Positions 53,579 to 63,897 of a stretch of 64,000 nucleotides of DNA are shown one piece after another. Position 1 is the first letter of the stretch. Each line of letters begins with the position of its first letter. The position numbers and the translations under genes were made by a program. Below the pieces are notes generated by a model that was given only the letters and a program-made list of their open reading frames with translations, did no database searches and was not told the origin of the DNA. Source of the stretch: Alphaproteobacteria bacterium (lineage in GTDB: Bacteria > Pseudomonadota > Alphaproteobacteria > JAUHZY01); the NCBI GenBank assembly GCA_030425825.1, contig JAUHZY010000001.1, positions 902,834 through 966,833 of the forward strand, in the 5' to 3' direction.

Positions 53579-55657
53579 TTAAGATGCAAGAATTGCCAAT
53601 AATAGGATCGCAACAATATTTGTGATCTTAATCATTGGGTTAATTGCTGGACCTGCTGTGTCCTTGTAAGGATCACCAACAGTATCACCAGTAACAGCAG
53701 CCATATGAGCATCAGAGCCCTTACCACCATGGTTACCTTCTTCGATGTATTTTTTCGCGTTATCCCATGCGCCACCACCTGACGTCATAGAAATTGCAAC
53801 GAAAATACCTGTGATAATCGTTCCAACAAGCATTGCACCAAGCGCTGATAAAGCAGCTTCTTGTGTCGCAATCGCATCAATTGCGAAATACAAAGCAACA
53901 GGCGCAAAAACAGGAAGCATAGATGGTAGAATCATCTCGCGAATCGCTGCCTTTGTTAGGATATCAACAGCACGGCCATATTCAGGTTTTGCTTTACCTG
54001 TCATAATGCCCTTGATTTCCTTGAACTGACGACGAACCTCGACAACAACTTCACCTGCTGCGCGACCAACGGCCATCATGCCCATTGCACCAAACAAGTA
54101 AGGAAGCAAGCCACCCATCATCAAACCAATAATAACATATGGGTCTGAAAGGCTAAACGTCACTTTAAGCGCAGGGAAGTAATGTGCGATATCTTCCGTA
54201 TAGGCCGCAAAAAGAACAAGAGCAGCTAAACCAGCAGAACCGATTGCATACCCTTTTGTTACAGCTTTTGTTGTGTTCCCAACTGCATCCAAAGCATCCG
54301 TTGTTTCACGAACAGATTTTTTCAACTCAGCCATTTCAGCAATACCACCAGCATTGTCTGTTACTGGACCATATGCATCAATTGCAACAATTGTTCCTGC
54401 CAATGCAAGCATTGTTGTCGCAGCAATCGCAATACCAAACAAACCGGCATAAAGGAATGAGAACAAAATACCTGTCGCAATAATAATAACAGGAATTGCT
54501 GTTGCCTCCATTGAGATTGCAAGACCTTGAATCACATTTGTCGCATGACCAGTCTCAGAAGCTTTCGCCACAAGTTTAACAGGACGATACGCTGTTGATG
54601 TGTAGTATTCAGTAATCCACACAAGCAAGGCTGTTACAGCTAAACCAACGAAGCTACACTTCAATAGATCCATACCTGTAATTCCTTTTCCTGCAGCGAA
54701 GTACTGCGTCTCTAGACCAACAAAGTGATCCACACCAACAATCATAAGGCCAGCAGCAATAACACCTGTTGCAATCAAACCTTTGTAAAGTGCGCCCATA
54801 ATGTTGTTCGACTTACCAAGACGTACGAAAAATGTACCTGCAACAGAAGCAATAATACATGCACCACCCAAAATAAATGGCAATGTCATCATGACTTGCT
54901 TTGCTTCACCAATGAAAAAGATTGATCCCAAAAGCATCGTCGCAACGATCGTTACAACATATGTTTCAAAAACATCCGCTGCCATACCAGCACAATCACC
55001 AACGTTATCACCAACGTTATCAGCAATCACACCTGGGTTTCTGGGATCATCCTCAGGAATACCAGCTTCAATTTTACCAACCAAGTCAGCACCTACATCA
55101 GCACCTTTTGTAAAGATACCACCGCCTAAGCGTGCAAAAATAGAAATTAAAGAAGCACCAAAACTTAATGAAACAAGACTTTCAATAACACTTCTTTCGG
55201 CAACACCGTTCATTTGCAGCACATAGTAGTAAACTGCAACACCAAGAAGGCCAAGGCCGACAACAAGCATACCTGTTACATTACCTGCTTTTACAGCAAC
55301 ATCTAAAGCTTGCTTTAAGCTTGATTGCGCGGCGTTTGTTGTGCGTACATTTGCACGAACAGAAACGTTCATTCCAAGATAACCCGCGATACCAGAAAGA
55401 ACAGCACCAATAACAAAACCAACGGCAACATGCTGACCCAAAACGTAGCCTAATAAAGCAGCAACAACAACGCCAACAACAGCAATCGCTTTATACTGAC
55501 GATTTAAATAAGCCGCAGCACCTTCTTGAATCGCTCCAGCAATTTGCTGCATGCGCTCTGTACCTGTCCCAACTTTCATAATACTCATCCATGCATATAG
55601 GCTGTACAGAAGTGCCAACACACCTGAAAAGAGTACGAACAACTGTAAATCTGTCAT
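53579..55657 (-). CDS. hppA: H+-translocating pyrophosphatase, K+-independent
   Basis: Membrane proton pump driven by PPi hydrolysis, with about 16 membrane segments and 692 residues. Catalytic signatures: [42 protein letters not shown] is spread across loops, with [17 protein letters not shown] and KKYIEEG in the C-terminal part. Lys464 in [16 protein letters not shown] marks the K+-independent subtype (K+-dependent enzymes have Ala). It salvages energy from PPi made by tRNA charging and polymerisation. A TTGACT box lies upstream but the -10 is poor. Has its own terminator. Confidence 0.96.
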   Translation of the reverse strand: MTDLQLFVLFSGVLALLYSLYAWMSIMKVGTGTERMQQIAGAIQEGAAAYLNRQYKAIAVVGVVVAALLGYVLGQHVAVGFVIGAVLSGIAGYLGMNVSVRANVRTTNAAQSSLKQALDVAVKAGNVTGMLVVGLGLLGVAVYYYVLQMNGVAERSVIESLVSLSFGASLISIFARLGGGIFTKGADVGADLVGKIEAGIPEDDPRNPGVIADNVGDNVGDCAGMAADVFETYVVTIVATMLLGSIFFIGEAKQVMMTLPFILGGACIIASVAGTFFVRLGKSNNIMGALYKGLIATGVIAAGLMIVGVDHFVGLETQYFAAGKGITGMDLLKCSFVGLAVTALLVWITEYYTSTAYRPVKLVAKASETGHATNVIQGLAISMEATAIPVIIIATGILFSFLYAGLFGIAIAATTMLALAGTIVAIDAYGPVTDNAGGIAEMAELKKSVRETTDALDAVGNTTKAVTKGYAIGSAGLAALVLFAAYTEDIAHYFPALKVTFSLSDPYVIIGLMMGGLLPYLFGAMGMMAVGRAAGEVVVEVRRQFKEIKGIMTGKAKPEYGRAVDILTKAAIREMILPSMLPVFAPVALYFAIDAIATQEAALSALGAMLVGTIITGIFVAISMTSGGGAWDNAKKYIEEGNHGGKGSDAHMAAVTGDTVGDPYKDTAGPAINPMIKITNIVAILLLAILAS

Positions 55658-55765
55658 AGGTAAACCCCTCTATTTTTGATTTATTTGATATGTAATAGTA
55701 ACTAAAGGAAGTCAATTTATTCAAAATATTTAGACATGTCACTAAAAATTTTGTTTTTTTAACTC

Positions 55766-56212
55766 TTAGAAGCGTTTATCTCTTGCACCACGAATCAAAA
55801 TATCATGGATTAAGTCTTCATCGACCACTTTTTCTGTGACTTCACGCAGGCGCTCCTTGATAAAGTCAAGATTTCTTAATCTATTATCAATATTATACTG
55901 AGAAAGCCTGAAAAGATAACTGATATAGGCATCAGTCAGCTGACGTACTTTGCCTTCTATTTTTTTCTCATTCTCTTTTTCAACTTCCAACGTGATTAAA
56001 TATGTCGAAAACTGTGTGACCCCATCCTCTCTTATATAAGGAATCGTAATGCCCTTCATTTCAAAATAAGCATACTCGGGTTTTTTTTCATGCTCACCAT
56101 CTTCGACCTGCTCTTGGTCAGATAGCTCTTCCGCAAAAGAAGTATTTACTGAAAATGCCAACACGAAAATTACGGCAAGCAACGTAAAAAATAATCTATT
56201 TAAAGTGGTCAT
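55766..56212 (-). CDS. Small secreted protein, FliL-like appearance
   Basis: 148 residues: signal peptide or anchor (LFFTLLAVIFVLAFSVNTSFAEE), then a charged domain (YAYFEMKGITIPYIREDGVTQFSTYLITLEVEKENEKKIEGKVRQLTDAYISYLF) and a helical end (LDFIKERLREVTEKVV). The strand-then-helix layout recalls FliL-type periplasmic proteins, but this is a weak resemblance. No flagellar gene is nearby. Overlaps thiL by 17 nt. Confidence 0.72.
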   Translation of the reverse strand: MTTLNRLFFTLLAVIFVLAFSVNTSFAEELSDQEQVEDGEHEKKPEYAYFEMKGITIPYIREDGVTQFSTYLITLEVEKENEKKIEGKVRQLTDAYISYLFRLSQYNIDNRLRNLDFIKERLREVTEKVVDEDLIHDILIRGARDKRF

Positions 56213-57173
56213 AACCCATTTCTCCGAATTCTACCTGGCGAGTATCGTCATCATATACAATCAAATCAACGCCTGAGTTAACTTCACCTATTTTTGTTAA
56301 TTGAATATTATATGCTTGTGATAATTCTGCACACCTAGAAACATCCTCTGCCTTCACAGTAAATAAAAGTTCAAAGTCGTCCCCTGCGGAAAAAAAAGCT
56401 TTATATAAACCAGGATACTTTTTTAAAATATTTTTTGCCGAAGATGATAGTGGTAAAGCGTGATACTGAATGACTGCTCCAACAGAAGAAGCCTTGCACA
56501 CATGGTTCATCTCAGCCAAAAGTCCGTCCGATATGTCTATCGCAGATGTTGCAAACGCGGCAAGCTCTTGTCCTAATTCAGTTCTTGGGGTAGGCATCCA
56601 ATAACGGCTTTCAATAAATTTTCTGTCATTATCAGAAACATCAATACTGCCATTCATATTTTGCAAACCTAAAAAAGCATCCCCTATTGAACCACTAACA
56701 AAGATAGAATCCCCAACGTAGGCTTCTGATCTTTTTAGAATATGCCCATTCACAGGAACACCAAAGGCTGTAATCGAAATCGTCAACAAACCATCTGTAG
56801 ACGTTGTATCCCCCCCCAAAGTATAAACGCCGAAAGATGCGTTTTCCTCTGCCAAAGAATCTGAAAATGCTTTGATCCAGCTTTCATCTTTCATATGTTT
56901 TTTTGGAATAGCAACGGCAAGCGTGTAAGCCACAGGCTTTGAGCCCATAGCAGCCAAGTCAGATAGATTAGCACGCAATGCTTTTTTTGCGATCAAGCTG
57001 GGATTGGCATCACTTAAAAAATGAACACCCTCTATCAACATATCCGTCGTAACGATAAACCCCTCTTGTGATGTAATAAGAGCCGCATCATCTTTTAGAT
57101 CAAATGCACCTGGCTGACCGCCAGTTAAAGGAAGAGAGTACTTCTCTATCAGATCAAACTCACTAAAACTCAT
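56196..57173 (-). CDS. thiL: Thiamine-monophosphate kinase
   Basis: Makes thiamine diphosphate from thiamine phosphate and ATP. FDLIEKYSLPL, DDAALI (substrate Asp), TTDMLIEGVHF, NLSDLAAMGSKPVAYTLAVAIP, GGDTTSTDGLLTISITAFG, ISDGLLAEMNHV and AGDDFELLFTV are family motifs. 325 aa. Overlaps nusB by 11 nt; placement after nusB is widespread. Confidence 0.95.
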   Translation of the reverse strand: MSFSEFDLIEKYSLPLTGGQPGAFDLKDDAALITSQEGFIVTTDMLIEGVHFLSDANPSLIAKKALRANLSDLAAMGSKPVAYTLAVAIPKKHMKDESWIKAFSDSLAEENASFGVYTLGGDTTSTDGLLTISITAFGVPVNGHILKRSEAYVGDSIFVSGSIGDAFLGLQNMNGSIDVSDNDRKFIESRYWMPTPRTELGQELAAFATSAIDISDGLLAEMNHVCKASSVGAVIQYHALPLSSSAKNILKKYPGLYKAFFSAGDDFELLFTVKAEDVSRCAELSQAYNIQLTKIGEVNSGVDLIVYDDDTRQVEFGEMGYDHFK

Positions 57174-57615
57174 CTGCTCTCAACGCGTGTGCAACTTGAT
57201 CAAGAACACGATTTACAAAACCAGACTCATCACCATCAAAAAAAGATTTTGTCAACTTCACGTACTCTGTAATAACCACTTTTGCAGGTGTTTCTGGCAC
57301 AACAAGCAATTCGCAAATACCAACGCGCAAAATGGCTCTTAAGACTTTTTCAAGACGATCGATTTTCCAGTCCCCTGAAAGATTTTTTTCAATAATATCT
57401 TCTATATCGCTTTTTTTGTGAACAGCATGATCAAATAAGTTCACAAACAGACCTTGGTCAACGTCTGTTACATGCTCCTCGTGATCGAGCAAGTCTTTCA
57501 TGCGGTTTTCTATAAAGTCACGACGCACCTCTTCCCATGAAGCACCGTCAGACATCTCAAACTGATAAATAGCTTGAACTGCGGCAAGCCTTGCTGTGTG
57601 TTTTTTGCGACTCAT
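57163..57615 (-). CDS. nusB: Transcription antitermination factor NusB
   Basis: All-helical RNA-binding protein; with NusE/S10 it binds boxA of rRNA leaders. ARLAAVQAIYQFEMS, LEKVLRAILRVGICELL and VVITEYVKLTKSFFDGDESGFVNRVLDQVA are the NusB marks. 150 aa. Overlaps ribH by 4 nt. Confidence 0.94.
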   Translation of the reverse strand: MSRKKHTARLAAVQAIYQFEMSDGASWEEVRRDFIENRMKDLLDHEEHVTDVDQGLFVNLFDHAVHKKSDIEDIIEKNLSGDWKIDRLEKVLRAILRVGICELLVVPETPAKVVITEYVKLTKSFFDGDESGFVNRVLDQVAHALRADEF

Positions 57616-58034
57616 TTTAACTCTTCTTTTATACGTATCATATTCATACAGGCACGCGCAGCGGCAGCACCAAGATTCTTTTTTGATCGTAAAGCACGAT
57701 TCATTGCTTGTCTTTTATTTTCAACTGTTAAGATTGCATTTCCCAAGCATAACTTGTGACGCACAGAAAGATCTACAAGCGCGCGCGCACTTTCTTGTGC
57801 AACAATTTCAAAATGAAATGTTTTGCCACGAATGACACAACCCAACGTAACATAGCCATCATACTCTTTTTGCGAAGAAATCGCATAAGAAAGTGCTGCA
57901 GGTGTTTCAAAAGCACCAGGCACCGTAACGACATCACACTCTGCGTCCTGGGCCTTAAGCTCTTCTTGCGCACCGGCAAGCAGCTCATCCGCAATATCAT
58001 CATAGAAACGAGATTCGATAATTAATATTTTCAC
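57612..58034 (-). CDS. ribH: 6,7-dimethyl-8-ribityllumazine synthase
   Basis: Joins 3,4-dihydroxy-2-butanone 4-phosphate and the pyrimidine to form lumazine. VVTVPGAFETPAALSYA, YDGYVTLGCVIRGKTFHFEIVAQESARALVDLS (catalytic His in TFHFE) and LGNAILTVENKRQA. 140 aa. 4-nt overlaps on both sides (ribBX, nusB). Confidence 0.95.
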   Translation of the reverse strand: MKILIIESRFYDDIADELLAGAQEELKAQDAECDVVTVPGAFETPAALSYAISSQKEYDGYVTLGCVIRGKTFHFEIVAQESARALVDLSVRHKLCLGNAILTVENKRQAMNRALRSKKNLGAAAARACMNMIRIKEELK

Positions 58035-59128
58035 ACAATTCTCCTGTATTCAGATATTTTCAGCCCATATCCATCCAAACCAACAACATGCTTCGAGCTA
58101 TTAGAAAGGAGAACCATCTCAGAAACACCTAAATCTAGCAAGATTTGTGCGCCGACACCATAGTCTCGAAGGTCTGGTGTCGCTTTACTCTGCTTCTTAC
58201 TCAGCAAACGATCTGATAAACTTGTTGGTAAAGGCTCGCGAATAATAACTATAATACCGCGTCCCTCTTCTCCTATCATCTGCATAGATTTTTGAAGCTC
58301 GCTTCCTTTATCCGAGGATGTATCACCAAGCATATCTTGTAAAAAATTCAGTGAATGCATACGCACCAAGACAGGCATATCACCTGATATATCTCCTTTG
58401 ATAAGAACAATATGCTCTGCATATGCTACTTTATTAGCATAAACACGCATTTTAAAATCGCCACCGAATTCACTGGAAAAATCATCCTCAGCAACGATTT
58501 CGACAAGCTTATCATTTTGGCGCCTGTACGCAATAAGGTCACGAATTGTTGCAATTTTAAGATTATGGCTTTGAGCAAAAGGAATTAAATCTGGCAGTCT
58601 TGCCATTGTACCATCTTCATTCATAATCTCGCAAATAACAGCCGATGCATTTAGCCCTGCCATTCTAGATAGATCAACAGAAGCCTCTGTATGGCCAGCG
58701 CGCACAAGCACACCTCCATCTCTGGCAACCAATGGAAAAATATGGCCAGGCGTTGCAATATCAGCAGCCCCCTTCGTATCATCAATCGCAACTGAAACAG
58801 TTTGTGAGCGATCAGCCGCCGAGATACCTGTGGTAACACCCTCACGCGCCTCAATTGAAACTGTGAAAGCTGTCTGATGCCTAGAGTTATTTCTTTGCGC
58901 CATAAGTGGCAACCCAAGCTTTTCAACACGCTCCTTCGTCAGAGCAAGACAAATTAAGCCACGGCCTTCTTTCGCCATAAAATTAACAATCTCAGGCGTC
59001 ACTTTCTCAGCGGCGACAACCAGGTCACCTTCATTCTCACGATCTTCATCATCAACAAGGACAATCATTTTTCCCGACTTAATGTCTTCGATCACCTCTT
59101 CAATCGGCGATAAAATGTTACTTTGCAT
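58031..59128 (-). CDS. ribB: DHBP synthase fused to a degenerate GTP cyclohydrolase II domain (RibBX-like)
   Basis: Residues 1-205: RibB domain that makes 3,4-dihydroxy-2-butanone 4-phosphate from ribulose-5-phosphate: [55 protein letters not shown] and [12 protein letters not shown]. Residues 215-365: RibA-like fold, but the zinc and catalytic motif GD..GS..CDCG..L has become [11 protein letters not shown], without any of the three Cys. The second half keeps [14 protein letters not shown] and VGLDGYGL. So only RibB should be active, as in the RibBX-type proteins known from alphaproteobacteria; a true RibA must be elsewhere. Confidence 0.92.
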   Translation of the reverse strand: MQSNILSPIEEVIEDIKSGKMIVLVDDEDRENEGDLVVAAEKVTPEIVNFMAKEGRGLICLALTKERVEKLGLPLMAQRNNSRHQTAFTVSIEAREGVTTGISAADRSQTVSVAIDDTKGAADIATPGHIFPLVARDGGVLVRAGHTEASVDLSRMAGLNASAVICEIMNEDGTMARLPDLIPFAQSHNLKIATIRDLIAYRRQNDKLVEIVAEDDFSSEFGGDFKMRVYANKVAYAEHIVLIKGDISGDMPVLVRMHSLNFLQDMLGDTSSDKGSELQKSMQMIGEEGRGIIVIIREPLPTSLSDRLLSKKQSKATPDLRDYGVGAQILLDLGVSEMVLLSNSSKHVVGLDGYGLKISEYRRIV

Positions 59129-59702
59129 TTTTTAACTCCAATTGCTTTGAAACATATCTAGCAAGCATATCAACCTCAACATTCACAGAATCACCTGGCG
59201 TCAACATTTTTAAATTTGTCACCTCAAATGTGTGAGGAATGATTGTAACATCAAATGACTTTTCCCTAACATTATTAACTGTTAGCGAAACCCCATTCAA
59301 AGCCACAGATCCTTTTTCTACAACAAAAGGCGATAAATCTTTACTTAACTCAAAAGATAAAATAGTACTTTTATCTTGCTCTATTTTATCTAGTAACTTG
59401 ATCGTATTATCAACGTGCCCAAAAACAAAGTGACCGCCCAATTCATCTCCCATTTTTAGAGAAAACTCTAAATTAAGAATGTCACCAACCTGCCACTGAG
59501 AAGCTGTCGTTTTCATAAGCGTTTCCTCTGAAATATCGACAGAGAAAGAAGTTTCTGTTTTTTCGACAACAGTTAAGCATACACCCGAGCAAGCAACAGA
59601 GGCGCCAATAAGAATATTAGGCAAAGCCTTACATCTTATCTCGCATCTTCCAGCAGAAAAAAAGTTGATCGTTCCAATATGTGTAATAAGTCCTGTAAAC
59701 AT
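59118..59702 (-). CDS. ribE: Riboflavin synthase alpha chain
   Basis: Dismutates two lumazines to riboflavin. Starts [12 protein letters not shown]; two lumazine-binding repeats (about 1-95 and 96-190): [15 protein letters not shown] and [28 protein letters not shown] and [14 protein letters not shown] end the repeats. 194 aa. Overlaps ribBX by 11 nt. ribD is not in the window and no FMN riboswitch was seen upstream. Confidence 0.95.
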   Translation of the reverse strand: MFTGLITHIGTINFFSAGRCEIRCKALPNILIGASVACSGVCLTVVEKTETSFSVDISEETLMKTTASQWQVGDILNLEFSLKMGDELGGHFVFGHVDNTIKLLDKIEQDKSTILSFELSKDLSPFVVEKGSVALNGVSLTVNNVREKSFDVTIIPHTFEVTNLKMLTPGDSVNVEVDMLARYVSKQLELKNAK

Positions 59703-59714
59703 TTTTATTATCTT

Positions 59715-60062
59715 TTAATCACACGCAAAAAAATCAACCTTACTATACCCAAATTTTTGATGGCACATATTCCACAAATGACTAAAAACAGGGTTTTCCA
59801 GATCCCGATTTGGCCACCTCGGCCTAAAAGGAACAGATGCATAATCATTCATACGAAGACATATTTCCTCTCCTTCAATTTCAGCCATCAAGTCTCCTAT
59901 ACCATCATGACATACCGCAAAGACAGGTAAAAACCCTACTGAAACAGAATGTTTATTACGAATAATATGAAGATCACCATCAATGATGAGTCGATCATCG
60001 GAAAGAGGCGTTTCACACCCCAATAGGAAAAGACACAAAAAGATAACGTATATTTTCTTCAT
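59715..60062 (-). CDS. Small putative lipoprotein, 115 aa
   Basis: Lipobox LLGC (Cys16) after a short hydrophobic leader. The mature part is polar with three more Cys (AVCHDG, EEICLR, NMCHQ) and a final FFACD, suggesting disulphides. No family recognised. It lies 12 nt upstream of ribE and probably shares its transcript. Confidence 0.75.
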   Translation of the reverse strand: MKKIYVIFLCLFLLGCETPLSDDRLIIDGDLHIIRNKHSVSVGFLPVFAVCHDGIGDLMAEIEGEEICLRMNDYASVPFRPRWPNRDLENPVFSHLWNMCHQKFGYSKVDFFACD

Positions 60063-60135
60063 ACTTCAAACCGAGAATATTCAACTGAGCAGGAAGAATA
60101 CTTCAGATTCACAGAAGATGCGACAAAAATAAGAA

Positions 60136-61533
60136 TTAATTTGAAGTGTTAATGGCAAAGCAATCGATTTTTTGACTTTTCAAAGCACCGCACGCTTTTC
60201 TTGCTGCAGACTGGTCGTAACCAACAAGACGAGAACGGTAGTATGTGCGACCATTCTTTACAAAACTCACAACCTTTGGCTTTGAAACACCGTCAGATAA
60301 GGTTGATATTGCTTTCTCTGCCTTATCTAAGGCAATTTGATGCGTATTAAAAGCACCAACCTGAACACCCCAAGTTCCCAATGGCTCCTCAACCAGGTCG
60401 CGGCTTGGTGAAGCTTGCGCCTTAGGCACATATGTTGAAACAAAAATTTGAGTTTCTTGCGCACCAATCACTTCATCTGAGACATCTCCTTCTTGTGCAA
60501 CGAAAGAAGGCTGAAAGCGACGCTGCTCAATAGAGAGTGGGCTATCAGAAGAAACATATATTAAGTTCGGGTTCTCTTTGCCATCTGCGATAACATTATC
60601 ATCAGATTGCTTTACTGGCTGTGGCACAGAAACAAACTTTTTAGGATTATTCTTAGGTTCAATAATGCGAGATGGCGCAGCAGCAAGCTGTGTTCCAGTT
60701 TTATCGTAGTCACGTTTTGCCAGCGTTGTAAAGCCACGGTCCAGCAACTGTGACATGTGTTTATTACGCGCCGCCGAAGAGCGACCACCAAATACAACAC
60801 CAATCAAACGACGACCTTCACGCTTAGCAGATGCCACCAAGTTAAAGCCCGAGTCACGGATATATCCTGTTTTAATCCCATCAACACCAGGATAGTTTGC
60901 AAGCAGCTTATTATGATTAGAATATTTTTTACCTTTATAAGCAAAACTAGACGTTGAAAAATAATGATAATATTCTGGGAAATCTCTCATCAAAGAAACA
61001 GATAAAACAGCCATATCTCTTGCCGTTGTTTTTTGCCCACGATTTGGCAAACCAGAAGCATTCTTAAAAATTGTCTTACGCATACCTAATTGACGTGATT
61101 TTTTTGTCATCAACCTTGCAAAGCGCCACTCACTTCCCGCAAGGTTCTCTGCAATTGCAACAGAGACATCATTTGCTGACTTTGTGACAAGTGCAAGAAC
61201 TGCGTCTTGAACTGAAATTGTTTGTGAAGGACGAAGACCCAACTTTGAAGGAGGCTGACGAGAAGCGCGACGAGAAATATTCAAGCGCGTGTCCAAACGA
61301 ATCCGACCTTCTTTTAAGGCATCAAAAACCATATAAAGAGTCATCATTTTTGTGAGGGATGCAGGGTATTTTCTATCATCAGGATTTGCTGAGTACAAAA
61401 TTTCACCACTACCAGCATCAATAACAATCGCAGCATAGTTGCCTGCAGCATGAACATTATGAGAGTTAGCCAGCACTAATAAGAAAGCACTCACCAAAAT
61501 TAATAAAAAATTAATTCTCTTCATCACAAACAT
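60136..61533 (-). CDS. dacC: D-alanyl-D-alanine carboxypeptidase with SPOR domain
   Basis: 465 residues: signal peptide (to about 29), Peptidase_S11 domain with SxxK at Ser59-Lys62 (ASLTKMMTL), SAN in TKSANDV, KTG in GIKTGYIRDSG, a variable linker and a C-terminal SPOR domain (about 385-463: GTWGVQVGAFNT, GRTYYRSRLVGYD, CGALKSQKIDCFAI). SPOR binds denuded glycan at the septum, so this enzyme trims pentapeptides there. Class A-like beta-lactamase is excluded by the S11 layout. The gene symbol follows the S11 family and is approximate. Confidence 0.93.
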   Translation of the reverse strand: MFVMKRINFLLILVSAFLLVLANSHNVHAAGNYAAIVIDAGSGEILYSANPDDRKYPASLTKMMTLYMVFDALKEGRIRLDTRLNISRRASRQPPSKLGLRPSQTISVQDAVLALVTKSANDVSVAIAENLAGSEWRFARLMTKKSRQLGMRKTIFKNASGLPNRGQKTTARDMAVLSVSLMRDFPEYYHYFSTSSFAYKGKKYSNHNKLLANYPGVDGIKTGYIRDSGFNLVASAKREGRRLIGVVFGGRSSAARNKHMSQLLDRGFTTLAKRDYDKTGTQLAAAPSRIIEPKNNPKKFVSVPQPVKQSDDNVIADGKENPNLIYVSSDSPLSIEQRRFQPSFVAQEGDVSDEVIGAQETQIFVSTYVPKAQASPSRDLVEEPLGTWGVQVGAFNTHQIALDKAEKAISTLSDGVSKPKVVSFVKNGRTYYRSRLVGYDQSAARKACGALKSQKIDCFAINTSN

Positions 61534-61670
61534 TCGCTAAGATTTCCTTCAAGGTTTGACAATTCACCTAATTTGCGTACCTACCCTTATAATTGATACT
61601 ATATGTTGTTGTCTATGGGCAATATATACCTATCATGTAGAGGCGCCAATTCGACTTTGGAGTTATAATT
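61534..61670. other. Intergenic region between dacC and miaA
   Basis: 137 nt, divergent. A perfect TATAAT lies at 61588-61593 on the plus strand, but the nearest TTGACA (61556-61561) is 26 nt away, too far for a normal spacer. No other structure seen. Confidence 0.4.
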
Positions 61671-62585
61671 TTGCGACAAAAAATTCTTGTGCTTACAGGC
61701 CCAACAGCTAGCGGCAAATCATCTCTTGGTATAAAAATATCACAAGAGTTTAATGGCGAAATCATAAATGCAGACAGCCGACAAATGTACCAAAATTTAC
61801 CCACCCTAACGGCACAACCTTCCCCTGACGATTTAAAGAAAGCACCGCACCATCTTTACGGCATCCTGAAAAATGATGCTCACAACACTATGAATGAATG
61901 GAGAATTCTTGCTACAAAGCAGATTACAGATACGCTTGCAAAAGACAAACTGCCTATCTTGGTAGGCGGTAGCGGATTATATATTAATGCGCTGACTGAA
62001 GGCATGAGCAACATCCCGCCTATTTCTGAAGAAACAAAAAGAGCCAGAGAAATGCTCCTTACACAGGAAGGACCAGAAAAGCTTGCAAAAGACCTCAAAA
62101 ACAACAATGCAAAAACGCCCAGCGACCCTCAACGGCTTGCAAGGGCATGGGACGTCTTGCATGAAACAAAAAAACCTATTGAGTACTGGCACACCCAAAA
62201 ATCGCACCTCCCCCCTAAAGAATGGGACTTCATCAAAATTCTTCTTCTGCCAGAAAGAACGTTAATTCATGAAAAAATAGAAAAAAGACTGCATAAAATG
62301 TTAAATGATGGCGCAATTGAAGAAGTACAAAGCCTCCTCAAACAAAACCTGCCCTTAACAGCCTCTGCGATGAAAACGATTGGAGTGGCTGAAATTAAAA
62401 AATATTTAGAATCTGACTATACAAAAGACGAAATGTTTGAAAGAATTTGCCAAGTCACAAGGCAATATGTCAAAAGACAAACAACTTGGTTTAAACACCA
62501 ATTTAAAGCAGATATTGTTATCGACCTAGCAAACGCCGATCATATCGAAGAAGAAATAGCTTTGATCAGAAGGAAAATGTCATGA
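61671..62585 (+). CDS. miaA: tRNA dimethylallyltransferase MiaA
   Basis: Adds dimethylallyl to A37 of tRNAs reading U-starting codons. P-loop GPTASGKSSL, INADSRQMYQ, PHHLYGI, VGGSGLYINAL, RAWDVLHETKKPIEYW and QYVKRQTTWFKHQF. 304 aa. The only start that keeps the P-loop strand is TTG 61671, with GGAG 8 nt ahead. Overlaps the next gene by 4 nt. Confidence 0.93.
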   Translation: MRQKILVLTGPTASGKSSLGIKISQEFNGEIINADSRQMYQNLPTLTAQPSPDDLKKAPHHLYGILKNDAHNTMNEWRILATKQITDTLAKDKLPILVGGSGLYINALTEGMSNIPPISEETKRAREMLLTQEGPEKLAKDLKNNNAKTPSDPQRLARAWDVLHETKKPIEYWHTQKSHLPPKEWDFIKILLLPERTLIHEKIEKRLHKMLNDGAIEEVQSLLKQNLPLTASAMKTIGVAEIKKYLESDYTKDEMFERICQVTRQYVKRQTTWFKHQFKADIVIDLANADHIEEEIALIRRKMS

Positions 62586-63865
62586 TAAACAAATTCAGTG
62601 AAGCTCTCTCTCAAAAAGTTATCGCCCAGCGTTGGCCTGTATTTATCCTTTGCCTTGGCCTATCTTTGGGCATCGGCATCAGCGGCAGCAATGCCCTGAT
62701 CATCAACAATAACGGCATCACGACGATGTTTTTCGATAACGCTGAAGCCGTTAAAGTTTTATCGACCGTTTTCTTAGGCCTTCTTGTTTTCCTATTTATT
62801 CTTTTACGCTCTATTGTTGGCACAATGGCTGTACTCATTGTCGCAGCAGCCTCTAGCATTTTGTCTCTTGGGATATTTGGATGGATTGGGATAGAATTAA
62901 CACCCGCATCATCCATTGCGCCTGCTTTAATTATGTCTCTTGCTGTGGCTGATGCTGTTCACCTTATCGCAACAATGCGTTATCACACCAATAAAAAACT
63001 CTCTCGCAGAGATGCTATTGAGCGCTCCGTAAAAATCTCTTTTTATCCCATTATTATTACAAGCCTAACGACTGCTCTCGGTTTTTTTGGTTTTATCTTA
63101 AATAAAAATACAGACATGCAAAATATTGGCATCATTGCAATTGTCGGCATTTTTATCGCCCTCATCTTCTCTGTGACTTTCCTTCCCGCAATTATGACAA
63201 TTTGGCCTGCACGCATCAGAAGAGACTCTGAGAATTCTCTGAACCTGAATATTTCAGAAAAGCTTTGCCATTATGTTTTAGAAAAAAAGATAATTTCTAA
63301 CGTCGCCCAAATCGGCTTTATTCTTTTTTGTTTATATAGTTATTTGATATTTCCACACCTCAACAGCCTTGGCCTTCATGTTGCCCTGTTTGTCATCATT
63401 ATCAGCACAATTATTTCTCTATTTTTTAAGCAAGCATTATATGGTGTTCTCTGTATGCTGTATGGTGGAGGATGCATCATTGCTGCACACTTTATTTTTG
63501 ATGTCACCAACTTGAACGCAATAATGCTTCCAGTCATCGCAAGTATAATGGCGTTTGGCATCACCGTTGATAACAAAATCCACCTTTTTATGAAGGCAAA
63601 CTACGCCTTAAAGAATAAAGGGATGCAAGCAACTGAAGCCGTTAAATATGCCTACCAAACCGTTGGAAGTGAATTAGTTTCTATTTCAATTCTACTCCTC
63701 CTCAGCTTTGCATCATTCTACAAATCATCTCTTCTTTTCAAAACACAGCTTGCTTCTTTTATGCTTATTGTTATTACGTTAACGCTTGTCATTGACTTTC
63801 TTATCATACCTAAAACACTTGAAGCACTTTTGAAAAAAAAGAAACAACATACTGAAAAAGATTGA
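62582..63865 (+). CDS. Loop-less RND/MMPL-type membrane protein, 427 aa
   Basis: Two halves each with TM segments like RND permeases: TSSIAP...LIMSLAVADAVHLIATMRY and LPVIASIMAFGITVDNKIHLFMKA correspond to the TM4 'GIxVDxxIH' motif, each followed by helical blocks (AIERSVKISFYPIIITSLTTALGFFGFI; AVKYAYQTVGSELVSISILLLLSFASF). The usual two 200-300-residue periplasmic domains are absent; only short loops (about 25 residues) remain, so length is half of normal RND. Substrate unknown. It follows miaA in a 4-nt overlap. Confidence 0.8.
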   Translation: MINKFSEALSQKVIAQRWPVFILCLGLSLGIGISGSNALIINNNGITTMFFDNAEAVKVLSTVFLGLLVFLFILLRSIVGTMAVLIVAAASSILSLGIFGWIGIELTPASSIAPALIMSLAVADAVHLIATMRYHTNKKLSRRDAIERSVKISFYPIIITSLTTALGFFGFILNKNTDMQNIGIIAIVGIFIALIFSVTFLPAIMTIWPARIRRDSENSLNLNISEKLCHYVLEKKIISNVAQIGFILFCLYSYLIFPHLNSLGLHVALFVIIISTIISLFFKQALYGVLCMLYGGGCIIAAHFIFDVTNLNAIMLPVIASIMAFGITVDNKIHLFMKANYALKNKGMQATEAVKYAYQTVGSELVSISILLLLSFASFYKSSLLFKTQLASFMLIVITLTLVIDFLIIPKTLEALLKKKKQHTEKD

Positions 63866-63897
63866 TTTTATAGAAAATAAATCGTACTTTCTGTTTC

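Noticed and set aside
59703-60062. FMN riboswitch ahead of the rib genes
   Set aside because: Only 12 nt separate ribE from the upstream lipoprotein gene and no RFN-like conserved blocks were seen.
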